Part shown: piece after piece, positions 40,306 through 53,785 of the stretch
Layout: each line of letters begins with the position of its first letter
Position numbering within the stretch: the first letter of the stretch is position 1
Origin: Taudactylus pleione
Taxonomy: Eukaryota > Chordata > Amphibia > Anura > Myobatrachidae
Assembly (NCBI GenBank): GCA_031769625.1
Contig: JAUIMM010000535.1
Coordinates: forward strand, 1 to 64,000
Reading direction: 5' to 3'
DNA length: 64,000 nucleotides
Notes under the pieces: model-generated
Seen by the model: the letters and a program-made list of their open reading frames with translations, nothing else
Databases searched by the model: none
What the model was told of the DNA's origin: nothing
Position numbers and translations under genes: made by a program

Positions 40306-43300
40306 CTCATTATTATAGCCTCATCCTCTGATTATAGTAGCCTGCTTGCTCTGATTATACTAGCCTGCTCCCTCTCATTATTACAGCCTCATCCTCTGAT
40401 TATACTAGCCTCCTCCCTCTCATTATTATAGCCTCATCCTCTGATTATAGTAGCCTGCTTGTTCTGATTATACTAGCCTGCTCCCTCTCATTATTATAGC
40501 CTCATCCTCTGATTATACTAGCCTGCTCCCTCTCATTATTATAGCCTCATCCTCTGATTATACTAGCCTGCTCCCTCTCATTATTATAGCCTCATCCTCT
40601 GATTTTACTATCCGGCTCCTTCTCATTATTATAGCCTCATCCTCTGAATATACTAGCCTGCATGCTCTGATTATACTAGTCTGAACACTCTGATTTTACT
40701 AGACTGCACCCTCTCATCCTCTGATTATACTAGCCTGCTCCCTCTCATTATTATGGCCTCATCCTCTGATTATACTAGCCTGCATGCTCTGATTAAACTT
40801 TCCTGCTCCCTCTCGTTATTATAGCTCCATCCTCTGATTATACTAGCCTGCATGCTCTGATTAAACTAGTGTGAACACTTTGATTAAACTAGCCTGCACC
40901 CTCTCATCCTCTGATTATACAAGCCTGCACCCTCTCATTATCATAGCCTCATCCTCTGATTATACAAGCCTGCTCCCTCTCATTATTATAGCCTCATCCT
41001 CTATTTAGGCTAGCCTGCACACTGTGATTATACAAGCCTGCACCCTCTCATTATTATAGCCTCATCCTCTGATTATAGTAGCCTGCTTGCTCTGATTATA
41101 CTAGCCTGCTCCCTCTCATTATTATAGCCTCATCCTCTGATTATACTAGCCTGCTCCCTCTCATTATTATAGCCTCATCCTCTGATTATAGTAGCATGCT
41201 TGCTCTGTTTATACTAGCCTGCTCCCTCTCATTATTATAGCCTCATCCTCTGATTATACTAGCCTGCTCCCTTTCATTATTATTGCCTCATCCTCTGATT
41301 ATACTAGCCTGCTCCCTCTGATTATATTAGCCTGCATCCTCTGATTTTACTAGCCTGCATCCTCTCATTATACTAGCCTGCTCCCTCTCATTATTATAGC
41401 CTCATCCTCTGATTATACTAGCCTGCTCCCTCTCATTATTATAGCCTCATCCTCTGATTATAGTAGTCTGCTTGCTCTGATTATACTAGCCTGCTCCCTC
41501 TCATTATTATAGCCTCATCCTCTGATTATACTAGCCTGATCTCTCTCATTATTATAGCCTCATCCTCTGATTATAGTAGCCTACTTGCTCTGATTATACT
41601 AGCCTGCTCCCTCTCATTATTATAGCCTCATCCTCTGATTATACTAGCCTGCTCCCTCTCATTATTATAGCCTCATCCTCTTATTATACTAGCCTGCTCC
41701 CTCTCATTATTATATCCTCATCCTCTGAATATACTAGCCTGCTATCTCTCATTATTATAGCCTCATCCTCTGATTATAGTAGCCTGCATGCTCTGATTAT
41801 ACTAGCCTGCTCCCTCTCATTATTATAGCCTCAGCCTCTGATTATACTAGCCTGCATGCTCTGATTATACTAGTGTGAACACTTTGATTATACTAGCCTG
41901 CACCCTCTCATCCTCTGATTATACAAGCCTGCACCCTCTCATTATTATAGACTCATCCTCTGATGATAGTAGCCTGCATGCTCTGATTATACTAGCCTGC
42001 TCCCTCTCATTATTATAGCCTCATCCTCTTATTATACTAGCCTGCTCCCTCTCATTATTATAGCCTCATCCTCTGATTATGCTAGCCTGCACACTGTGAT
42101 TATACAATCCTGCTCCCTCTCATTATTATAGCCTCATCCTCTGATTATACAAGCCTGCTCCCTCTCATTATTATAGCCTCATCCTCTGATTATGCTAGCC
42201 TGCACACTGTGATTATACAAGCCTGCACCCTCTCATTATTATAGCATCATCCTCTGATTATAGTAGCCTGCTTGCTCTGATTATACTAGCCTGCTCCCTC
42301 TCATTATTATAGCCTCATCCTCTGATTATACTAGCCTGCTCCCTCTCATTATTATAGCCTCAGCCTCTGATTATACTAGCCTGCTCCCTCTCATTATTAT
42401 AGCCTCATCCTCTGATTATACTAGCCTGCTCCCACTCATTATTATAGCCTCATCCTCTGATTATACTAGCCTGCTCCCTCTCATTATTATAGCCTCATCC
42501 TCTGATTATACTAGCCTGCATCCTCTGATTTTACTAGCCTGCATGCTCTGATTATACTAGTCTGAACACTCTGATTATAATAGACTGCACCCTCTCATCC
42601 TCTGATTATACAAGCCTGCTCCCTCTCATTATTATAGCCTCATCCTCTGATTATAGTAGCCTCCATGCTATGATTATACTAGCCTGCTCCCTCTCATTAT
42701 TATGGCCCCATCCTCTGATTATACTAGCCTGCTCCCTCTCATTATTATGGCCTCATCCTCTGATTATACTAGCCGGCATGCTCTGATTATACTAGCCTGC
42801 TCCCTCTCATTATTATAGCCTCATCCTCTAATTATACTAGCCTGCATGCTCTGATTATACTAGTGTGAACACTTTGATTATACTAGCCTGCACCCTCTCA
42901 TCCTCTGATTATACAAGCCTGCACCCTCTAATTATTATAGCCTCATCCTCTGATTATAGTAGCCTGCATGCTCTGATTATACTAGCCTGCTCCCTCTCAT
43001 TATTATAGCCTCATCCTCTGATTATACTAGCCTGCTCCCTCTCATTATTATAGCCTCATCCTCTGATTATGCTAGCCTGCACACTGTGATTATACAAGCC
43101 TGCTCCATCTCATTATTATAGCCTCATCCTCTGATTATAGTAGCCTGCTTGCTCTGATTATACTAGCCTGCTCCCTCTCATTATTATAGCCTCATCCTCT
43201 GATTATACTAGCCTGCTCCCTCTCATTATTATAGACTCATCCTCTGATTATAGTAGCCTGCTTGCTCTGATTATACTAGCCTGCTCCCTCTCATTATTAT

Positions 43301-44485
43301 AGCCTCATCCTCTGATTTTACTAGCCTGCTCCCTCTCATTATTATAACCTCATCCTCTGATTATACTAGCCTGCTCCGTCTCATTATTATAGCCTCATCC
43401 TCTGATTATACTAGCCTGCATCCTCTAATTATACTAGCCTGCTCCCTCTCATTATTATAGCCTCATCTTCTGATTATACTAGCCTGCTCCCTCTCATTAT
43501 TATAGCCTCATCCTCTGATTATGCTAGCCTGCACACTGTGATTATACAAGCCTGCTCCCTCTCATTATTATAGCCTCATCCTCTGATTATAGTAGCCTGC
43601 TTGCTCTGATTATACTAGCCTGCTCCCTCTCATTATTATTGCCCCATCCTCTGATTATACTAGCCTGCTCCCTCTCATTATTATGGCCTCATCCTCTGAT
43701 TATACTAGCCGGCATGCTCTGATTATACTAGCCTGCTCCCTCTCATTATTATAGCCTCATCCTCTAATTATACTAGCCTGCATGCTCTGATTATACTAGT
43801 GTGAACACTTTGATTATACTAGCCTGCACCCTCTCATCCTCTGATTATACAAGCCTGCACCCTCTCATTATTATAGCCTCATCCTCTGATTATAGTAGCC
43901 TGCATGCTCTGATTATACTAGCCTGCTCCCTCTCATTATTATAGCCTCATCCTCGGATTATACTAGCCTGCTCCCTCTCATTATTATAGCCTCATCCTCT
44001 GATTATGCTAGCCTGCACACTGTGATTATACAAGCCTGCTCCCTCTCATTATTATAGCCTCATCCTCTGATTATAGTAGCCTGCTTGCTCTGATTATACT
44101 AGCCTGCTCCCTCTCATTATTATAGCCTCATCCTCTGATTATACTAGCCTGCTCCCTCTCATTATTATAGCCTCATCCTCTGATTATACAAGCCTGCTCC
44201 CTCTCATTATTATAGCCTCATCCTCTGATTAGGCTAGCCTGCACACTGTGATTATACAAGCCTGCACCCTCTCATTATTATAGCCTCATCCTCTGATTAT
44301 AGTAGCCTGCTTGCTCTGATTATACTAGCCTGCACCCTCTCATCCTCTGATTATACAAGCCTGCACCCTCTCATTATTATAGCCTCATCCTCTGATTATA
44401 CAAGCCTGCTCCCTCTCATTATTATAGCCTCATCCTCTGATTATAGTAGCCTGCTTCCTCTGATTATACTAGCCTGCTCCCTCTC
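40306..44485. repeat. Second copy of the 4,177-bp tandem duplication
   Basis: This repeats 36.13-40.31 kb with scattered private substitutions: ACTATCCGGC near 40,608, ATTATCATAG near 40,940 and AGCCTCCATGC near 42,659. It ends shortly after the CTTCCTCTG variant at 44454. Confidence 0.9.
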
Positions 44486-46934
44486 ATTATTATAGCCTCA
44501 TCCTCTGATTATACTAGCCTGCCCTCTCATTATTATAGCCTCATCCTCTGATTATAGTAGCCTGCTTGCTCTGATTATACTAGCCTACTCCCTCTCATTA
44601 TTATAGCCTCATCCTCTGATTATACTAGCCTGCTCCCTCTCATTATTATAGCCTCATCCTCTGATTATACTAGCCTGCTCCCTCTCATTATTATAGCCTC
44701 ATCCTCTGATTATACTAGCCTGCTCCCTCTCATTATTATAGCCTCATCCTCTGATTATACTAGCCTGCATCCTCTGATTATTCTAGCCTGCATGCTCTGA
44801 TTATACTAGTCTGAACACTCTGATTTTACTAGACTGCACCCTCTCATCCTCTGATTATACTAGCCTGCTCCCTCTCATTATTATGGCCTCATCCTCTGAT
44901 TATACTAGCCTGCATGCTCTGATTAAACTTGCCTGCTCCCTCTCATTATTATAGCCTCATCCTCTGATTATACTAGCCTGCATGCTCTGATTATACTAGT
45001 GTGAACATTTTGATAATACTAGCCTGCACCCTCTCATCCTCTGATTATACAAGCCTGCACCCTCTCATTATTATAGCCTCATCCTCTTATTATACAAGCC
45101 TGCTCCCTCTCATTATTATAGCCTCATCCTCTGATTAGGCTAGCCTGCACACTGTGATTATACAAGCCTGCACCCTCTCATTATTATAGCCTCATCCTCT
45201 GATTATAGTAGCCTGCTTGCTCTGATTATACTAGCCTGCTCCATCTCATTATTATAGCCTCATCCTCTGATTATACTAGCTTGCTCCCTCTCATTATTAT
45301 AGCCTCATCCTCTGATTATACTAGCCTGCTCCCTCTCCTTATTATAGCCTCATCCTCTGATTATACTAGCCTGCTCCCTCTCATTATTATAGCCTCATCC
45401 TCTGATTATACTAGCCTGCTCCCTCTCATTATTATAGCCTCATCCTCTGATAATAGTAGCCTGCTTGCTCTGATTATTCTAGCCTGCTCCCTCTCATTAT
45501 TATAGCCTCATCCTCTCATTATACTAGCCTGCTCCCTCTCATTATTATAGCCTCATCCTCTGATTATACTAGCCTGCTCCCTCTCATTATTATAGCCTCA
45601 TCCTCTGATTATACTAGCCTGCTCCCTCCCCTTAATTATAACCTCATCCTCTGATTATACTAGCCTGCTCCCTCTTATTATTATATCCTCATCCTCTGAT
45701 TATACTAGCCTGCTCCCTCTCATTATTATAGCCTCATCCTCTGATTATACTAGCCTGCTCCCTCTCATTATTATAGCCTCATCCTCTGATTATACTAGCC
45801 TGCATCCTCTGATTATACTAGCCTGCATCCTCTCATTATACTAGTCTGAACACTCTGATTATACTAGTCTGAACACTCTGATTATACTAGACTGTACCCT
45901 CTAATCCTCTGATTATACAAGCCTGCTCCCTCTCATTATTATAGCCTCATCCTCTGATTATAGTAGCCTGCATGCTATGATTATACTCGCCTGCTCCCTC
46001 TCATTATTATAGCCTCATCCTCTGATTATACTAGCCTGCTCCCTCTCATTATTATAGCCTCATCCTCTGATTATACTAGCCTGCTCCCTCTCATTATTAT
46101 AGCCTCATCCTCTGATTATACTAGCCTGCTCCCTCTCATTATTATAGCCTCATCCTCTGATTATACTAGCCTGCTCCCTCTCATTATTATAGCCTCTTCC
46201 TCTGATTATACTAGCCTACATCCTCTGATTATACTAGCCTGCATGCTCTGATTATACTAGTTTGAACACTCTGATTATACTAGCCTGCTCCCTCTCATTA
46301 TTATGGCCTCATCCTCTGATTATACTAGCCTGCATGCTCTGATTATACTAGCCTGCTCCCTCTCATTATTATAGCCTAATCCTCTGATTATACTAGCCTG
46401 CATGCTCTGATTATACTAGTGTGAACACTTTGATTATACTAGCCTGCACCCTCTCATCCTCTGATTATACAAGCCTGCACCCTCTAATTATTATAGCCTC
46501 ATCCTCTGATTATAGTAGCCTGCATGCTCTGATTATACTAGCCTGCTCCCTCTCATTATTATAGCCTCATCCTCTGATTATACTAGCCTGCTCCCTCTCA
46601 TTATTATAGCCTCATCCTCTGATTATGCTAGCCTGCACACTGTGATTATACAAGCCTGCTCCCTCTCATTATTATAGCCTCATCCTCTGATTATAGTAGC
46701 CTGCTTGCTCTGATTATACTAGCCTGCTCCCTCTCATTATTATAGCCTCATCCTCTGATTATACTAGCCTGCTCCCTCTCATTATTATAGACTCATCCTC
46801 TGATTATAGTAGCCTGCTTGCTCTGATTATACTAGCCTGCTCCCTCTCATTATTATAGCCTCATCCTCTGATTTTACTAGCCTGCTCCCTCTCATTATTA
46901 TAACCTCATCCTCTGATTATATTAGCCTGCTCCG
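44486..46934. repeat. Satellite block shared with 49.3-50.9 kb
   Basis: A 3-bp deletion gives GCCTGCCCTCTC near 44,520. TTGCTCCCTC at 45281 and the altered landmark at 44998 recur 4,819 bp later (50100, 49817). GTTTGAACACTC at 46261 recurs only 4,470 bp later (50731), so about 349 bp between 45.5 and 45.95 kb, including paired GTCTGAACACTC monomers and a 31-bp fused monomer, is absent from the later copy. The start of a block homologous to 42.85-44.7 kb (offset 3,556) lies near 46.4 kb. Confidence 0.82.
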
Positions 46935-48195
46935 TCTCATTATTATAGCCTCATCCTCTGATTATACTAGCCTGCATCCTCTAATTATACTAGCCTGCTC
47001 CCTCTCATTATTATAGCCTCATCTTCTGATTATACTAGCCTGCTCCCTCTCATTATTATAGCCTCATCCTCTGATTATGCTAGCCTGCACACTGTGATTA
47101 TACAAGCCTGCTCCCTCTCATTATTATAGCCTCATCCTCTGATTATAGTAGCCTGCTTGCTCTGATTATACTAGCCTGCTCCCTCTCATTATTATTGCCC
47201 CATCCTCTGATTATACTAGCCTGCTCCCTCTCATTATTATGGCCTCATCCTCTGATTATACTAGCCGGCATGCTCTGATTATACTAGCCTGCTCCCTCTC
47301 ATTATTATAGCCTCATCCTCTAATTATACTAGCCTGCATGCTCTGATTATACTAGTGTGAACACTTTGATTATACTAGCCTGCACCCTCTCATCCTCTGA
47401 TTATACAAGCCTGCACCCTCTCATTATTATAGCCTCATCCTCTGATTATAGTAGCCTGCATGCTCTGATTATACTAGCCTGCTCCCTCTCATTATTATAG
47501 CCTCATCCTCGGATTATACTAGCCTGCTCCCTCTCATTATTATAGCCTCATCCTCTGATTATGCTAGCCTGCACACTGTGATTATACAAGCCTGCTCCCT
47601 CTCATTATTATAGCCTCATCCTCTGATTATAGTAGCCTGCTTGCTCTGATTATACTAGCCTGCTCCCTCTCATTATTATAGCCTCATCCTCTGATTATAC
47701 TAGCCTGCTCCCTCTCATTATTATAGCCTCATCCTCTGATTATACAAGCCTGCTCCCTCTCATTATTATAGCCTCATCCTCTGATTAGGCTAGCCTGCAC
47801 ACTGTGATTATACAAGCCTGCACCCTCTCATTATTATAGCCTCATCCTCTGATTATAGTAGCCTGCTTGCTCTGATTATACTAGCCTGCACCCTCTCATC
47901 CTCTGATTATACAAGCCTGCACCCTCTCATTATTATAGCCTCATCCTCTGATTATACAAGCCTGCTCCCTCTCATTATTATAGCCTCATCCTCTGATTAT
48001 AGTAGCCTGCTTCCTCTGATTATACTAGCCTGCTCCCTCTCATTATTATAGCCTCATCCTCTGATTATACTAGCCTGCTCCCTCTCATTATTATAGCCTC
48101 ATCCTCTGATTATAGTAGCCTGCTTGCTCTGATTATACTAGCCTACTCCCTCTCATTATTATAGCCTCATCCTCTGATTATACTAGCCTGCTCCC
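46935..48195. repeat. First copy of a 1,261-bp tandem duplication
   Basis: CTAATTATAC at 46981, AGTGTGAACACT at 47354, CGGATTATAC at 47510 and the CTTCCTCTG variant near 48,010 recur 1,261 bp later. The block also matches 43.4-44.6 kb at offset 3,556, so it is a third-generation copy of that region. Confidence 0.88.
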
Positions 48196-49456
48196 TCTCA
48201 TTATTATAGCCTCATCCTCTGATTATACTAGCCTGCATCCTCTAATTATACTAGCCTGCTCCCTCTCATTATTATAGCCTCATCTTCTGATTATACTAGC
48301 CTGCTCCCTCTCATTATTATAGCCTCATCCTCTGATTATGCTAGCCTGCACACTGTGATTATACAAGCCTGCTCCCTCTCATTATTATAGCCTCATCCTC
48401 TGATTATAGTAGCCTGCTTGCTCTGATTATACTAGCCTGCTCCCTCTCATTATTATTGCCCCATCCTCTGATTATACTAGCCTGCTCCCTCTCATTATTA
48501 TGGCCTCATCCTCTGATTATACTAGCCGGCATGCTCTGATTATACTAGCCTGCTCCCTCTCATTATTATAGCCTCATCCTCTAATTATACTAGCCTGCAT
48601 GCTCTGATTATACTAGTGTGAACACTTTGATTATACTAGCCTGCACCCTCTCATCCTCTGATTATACAAGCCTGCACCCTCTCATTATTATAGCCTCATC
48701 CTCTGATTATAGTAGCCTGCATGCTCTGATTATACTAGCCTGCTCCCTCTCATTATTATAGCCTCATCCTCGGATTATACTAGCCTGCTCCCTCTCATTA
48801 TTATAGCCTCATCCTCTGATTATGCTAGCCTGCACACTGTGATTATACAAGCCTGCTCCCTCTCATTATTATAGCCTCATCCTCTGATTATAGTAGCCTG
48901 CTTGCTCTGATTATACTAGCCTGCTCCCTCTCATTATTATAGCCTCATCCTCTGATTATACTAGCCTGCTCCCTCTCATTATTATAGCCTCATCCTCTGA
49001 TTATACAAGCCTGCTCCCTCTCATTATTATAGCCTCATCCTCTGATTAGGCTAGCCTGCACACTGTGATTATACAAGCCTGCACCCTCTCATTATTATAG
49101 CCTCATCCTCTGATTATAGTAGCCTGCTTGCTCTGATTATACTAGCCTGCACCCTCTCATCCTCTGATTATACAAGCCTGCACCCTCTCATTATTATAGC
49201 CTCATCCTCTGATTATACAAGCCTGCTCCCTCTCATTATTATAGCCTCATCCTCTGATTATAGTAGCCTGCTTCCTCTGATTATACTAGCCTGCTCCCTC
49301 TCATTATTATAGCCTCATCCTCGGATTATACTAGCCTGCTCCCTCTCATTATTATAGCCTCATCCTCTGATTATAGTAGCCTGCTTGCTCTGATTATACT
49401 AGCCTACTCCCTCTCATTATTATAGCCTCATCCTCTGATTATACTAGCCTGCTCCC
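48196..49456. repeat. Second copy of the 1,261-bp tandem duplication
   Basis: Motif partners lie at 48242, 48615 and 48771. A private CTCGGATTATAC substitution near 49,321 distinguishes it from the first copy. Similarity is lost near 49.49 kb, where further 45-bp dimers replace the GCATCCTCTAATT unit. Confidence 0.88.
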
Positions 49457-51625
49457 TCTCATTATTATAGCCTCATCCTCTGATTATACTAGCCTGCTCC
49501 CTCTCATTATTATAGCCTCATCCTTTGATTATACTAGCCTGCTCCCTCTCATTATTATAGCCTCATCCTCTGATTATACTAGCCTGCATCCTCTGATTAT
49601 TCTAGCCTGCATGCTCTGATTATACTAGTCTGAACACTCTGATTTTACTAGACTGCACCCTCTCATCCTCTGATTATACTAGCCTGCTCCCTCTCATTAT
49701 TATGGCCTCATCCTCTGATTATACTAGCCTGCATGCTCTGATTAAACTTGCCTGCTCCCTCTCATTATTATAGCCTCATCCTCTGATTATACTAGCCTGC
49801 ATGCTCTGATTATACTAGTGTGAACATTTTGATAATACTAGCCTGCACCCTCTCATCCTCTGATTATACAAGCCTGCACCCTCTCATTATTATAGCCTCA
49901 TCCTCTTATTATACAAGCCTGCTCCCTCTCATTATTATAGCCTCATCCTCTGATTAGGCTAGCCTGCACACTGTGATTATACAAGCCTGCACCCTCTCAT
50001 TATTATAGCCTCATCCTCTGATTATAGTAGCCTGCTTGCTCTGATTATACTTGCCTGCTCCATCTCATTATTATAGCCTCATCCTCTGATTATACTAGCT
50101 TGCTCCCTCTCATTATTATAGCCTCATCCTCTGATTATACTAGCCTGCTCCCTCTCCTTATTATAGCCTCATCCTCTGATTATACTAGCCTGCTCCCTCT
50201 CATTATTATAGCCTCATCCTCTGATTATACTAGCCTGCTCCCTCTCATTATTATAGCCTCATCCTCTGATTATAGTAGCCTGCTTGCTCTGATTATTCTA
50301 GCCTGCTCCCTCTCATTATTATAGCCTCATCCTCTCATTATACTAGCCTGCTCCCTCTCATTATTATAGCCTCATCCTCTGATTATACTAGCCTGCTCCC
50401 TCTCATTATTATAGCCTCATCCTCTGATTATAGTAGCCTGCATGCTATGATTATACTCGCCTGCTCCCTCTCATTATTATAGCCTCATCCTCTGATTATA
50501 CTAGCCTGCTCCCTCTCATTATTATAGCCTCATCCTCTGATTATACTAGCCTGCTCCCTCTCATTATTATAGCCTCATCCTCTGATTATACTAGCCTGCT
50601 CCCTCTCATTATTATAGCCTCATCCTCTGATTATACTAGCCTGCTCCCTCTCATTATTATAGCCTCTTCCTCTGATTATACTAGCCTACATCCTCTGATT
50701 ATACTAGCCTGCATGCTCTGATTATACTAGTTTGAACACTCTGATTATACTAGCCTGCTCCCTCTCATTATTATGGCCTCATCCTCTGATTATACTAGCC
50801 TGCATGCTCTGATTATACTAGCCTGCTCCCTCTCATTATTATAGCCTAATCCTCTGATTATACTAGCCTGCATGCTCTGATTATACTAGTGTGAACACTT
50901 TGATTATACTAGCCTGCACCCTCTCATCCTCTGATTATACAAGCCTGCACCCTCTCATTATTATAGCCTCATCCTCTGATGATAGTAGCCTGCATGCTCT
51001 GATTATACTAGCCTGCTCCCTCTCATTATTATAGCCTCATCCTCTGATTATACTAGCCTGCTCCCTCTCATTATTATAGCCTCATCCTCTGATTATGCTA
51101 GCCTGCACACTGTGATTATACAAGCCTGCTCCCTCTCATTATTATAGCCTCATCCTCTGATTATACAAGCCTGCTCCCTCTCATTATTATAGCCTCATCC
51201 TCTGATTATGCTAGCCTGCACATTGTGATTATACAAGCCTGCACCCTCTCATTATTATAGCCTCATCCTCTGATTATAGTAGCCTGCTTGCTCTGATTAA
51301 ACTAGCCTGCTCCCTCTCATTATTATAGCCTCATCCTCTGATTATACTAGCCTGCTACCTCTCATTATTATAGCCTTATCCTCTGATTATAGTAGCCTGC
51401 TTGCTCTGATTATACTAGCCTGCTCCCTCTCATTATTATAGCCTCATCCTCTGATTATAATAGCCTGCTCCCTCTCATTATTATAGCCTCAGCCTCTGAT
51501 TATACTAGCCTGCTCCCTCTCATTATTATAGCCTCATCCTCTGATTATACTAGCCTGCTCCCACTCATTATTATAGCCTCATCCTCTGATTATACTAGCC
51601 TGCTCCCTCTCATTATTATAGCCTC
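49457..51625. repeat. Higher-order block between duplications
   Basis: This contains the altered landmark at 49817 (AACATT), one at 50888, GTTTGAACACTC at 50731, and the GATTAAACTAGCC and GCTACCTCTC variants also seen at 20.25 and 60.99 kb. TTGCTCCCTC at 50100 has a partner 2,770 bp later at 52870. The open stretch 50100-50324 is five in-phase 45-bp dimers starting with TTG; no gene is inferred. Confidence 0.82.
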
Positions 51626-53785
51626 ATCCTCTGATTATACTAGCCTGCATCCTCTGATTTTACTAGCCTGCATGCTCTGATTATACTAGTCTGGACACTC
51701 TGATTATACTAGACTGCACCCTCTCATCCTCTGATTATACAAGCCTGCTCCCTCTCATTATTATAGCCTCATCCTCTGATTATAGTAGCCTGCATGCTAT
51801 GATTATACTAGCCTGCTCCCTCTCATTATTATGGCCCCATCCTGTGATAATACTACCCTGCTCCCTCTCATTATTATGGCCTCATCCTCTGATTATACTA
51901 GCCTGCATGCTCTGATTATACTAGCCTGCTCCCTCTCATTATTATAGCCTCATCCTCTAATTATACTAGCCTGCTCCCTCTCATTATTATAGCCTCAGCC
52001 TCTGATTATACTAGCCTGCTCCCTCTCATTATTATAGCCTCAGCCTCTGATTATACTAGCCTGCTCCCTCTCATTATTATGGCCCCATCCTCTGATTATA
52101 CCAGCCTACTCCCTCTCATTATTATAGCCTCATCCTCTGATTATAGTAGCCTGCTTGCTCTGATTATACTAGCCTACTCTCTCTCATTATTATAGCCTCA
52201 TCCTCTGATTATACTAGCCTGCTCCCTCTCATTATTATAGCCTCATCCTCTGATTATACTAGCCTGCTCCCTCTCATTATTATAGCCTCATCCTCTGATT
52301 ATACTAGCCTGCTCCCTCTCATTATTATAGCCTCATCCTCTGATTATACTAGCCTGCATCCTCTGATTATTCTAGCCTGCATGCTCTGATTATACTAGTC
52401 TGAACACTCTGATTTTACTAGACTGCACCCTCTCATCCTCTGATTATACTAGCCTGCTCCCTCTCATTATTATGGCCTCATCCTCTGATTATACTAGCCT
52501 GCATGCTCTGATTAAACTTGCCTGCTCCCTCTCATTATTATAGCCTCATCCTCTGATTATACTAGCCTGCATGCTCTGATTATACTAGTGTGAACATTTT
52601 GATAATACTAGCCTGCACCCTCTCATCCTCTGATTATACAAGCCTGCACCCTCTCATTATTATAGCCTCATCCTCTTATTATACAAGCCTGCTCCCTCTC
52701 ATTATTATAGCCTCATCCTCTGATTAGGCTAGCCTGCACACTGTGATTATACAAGCCTGCACCCTCTCATTATTATAGCCTCATCCTCTGATTATAGTAG
52801 CCTGCTTGCTCTGATTATACTAGCCTGCTCCATCTCATTATTATAGCCTCATCCTCTGATTATACTAGCTTGCTCCCTCTCATTATTATAGCCTCATCCT
52901 CTGATTATACTAGCCTGCTCCCTCTCCTTATTATAGCCTCATCCTCTGATTATACTAGCCTGCTCCCTCTCATTATTATAGCCTCATCCTCTGATTATAC
53001 TAGCCTGCTCCCTCTCATTATTATAGCCTCATCCTCTGATTATAGTAGCCTGCTTGCTCTGATTATTCTAGCCTGCTCCCTCTCATTATTATAGCCTCAT
53101 CCTCTCATTATACTAGCCTGCTCCCTCTCATTATTATAGCCTCATCCTCTCATTATACTAGCCTGCTCCCTCTCATTATTATAGCCTCATCCTCTGATTA
53201 TACTAGCCTGCTCACTCCCCTTAATTATAGCCTCATCCTCTGATTATACTAGCCTGCTCCCTCTTATTATTATATCCTCATCCTCTGATTATACTAGCCT
53301 GCTCCCTCTCATTATTATAGCCTCATCCTCTGATTATACTAGCCTGCTCCCTCTCATTATTATAGCCTCATCCTCTGATTATACTAGCCTGCATCCTCTG
53401 ATTATACTAGCCTGCATCCTCTCATTATACTAGTCTGAACACTCTGATTATACTAGTCTGAACACTCTGATTATACTAAACTGTACCCTCTCATCCTCTG
53501 ATTATACAAGCCTGCTCCCTCTCATTATTATAGCCTCATCCTCTGTTTATAGTAGCCTGCATGCTATGATTATACTCGCCTGCTCCCTCTCATTATTATA
53601 GCCTCATCCTCTGATTATACTAGCCTGCTCCCTCTCATTATTATAGCCTCATCCTCTGATTATACTAGCCTGCTCCCTCTCATTATTATAGCCTCATCCT
53701 CTGATTATACTAGCCTGCTCCCTCTCATTATTATAGCCTCATCCTCTGATTATACTAGCCTGCTCCCTCTCATTATTATAGCCTC
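51626..53785. repeat. First copy of a 2,160-bp tandem duplication
   Basis: CCTGTGATAATAC at 51841, GGCCCCATCC at 52081, AGTGTGAACATT at 52587, TTGCTCCCTC at 52870 and CTCACTCCCC at 53211 recur exactly 2,160 bp later. A private TACTACCCTG substitution near 51,854 is not in the second copy. Confidence 0.9.
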
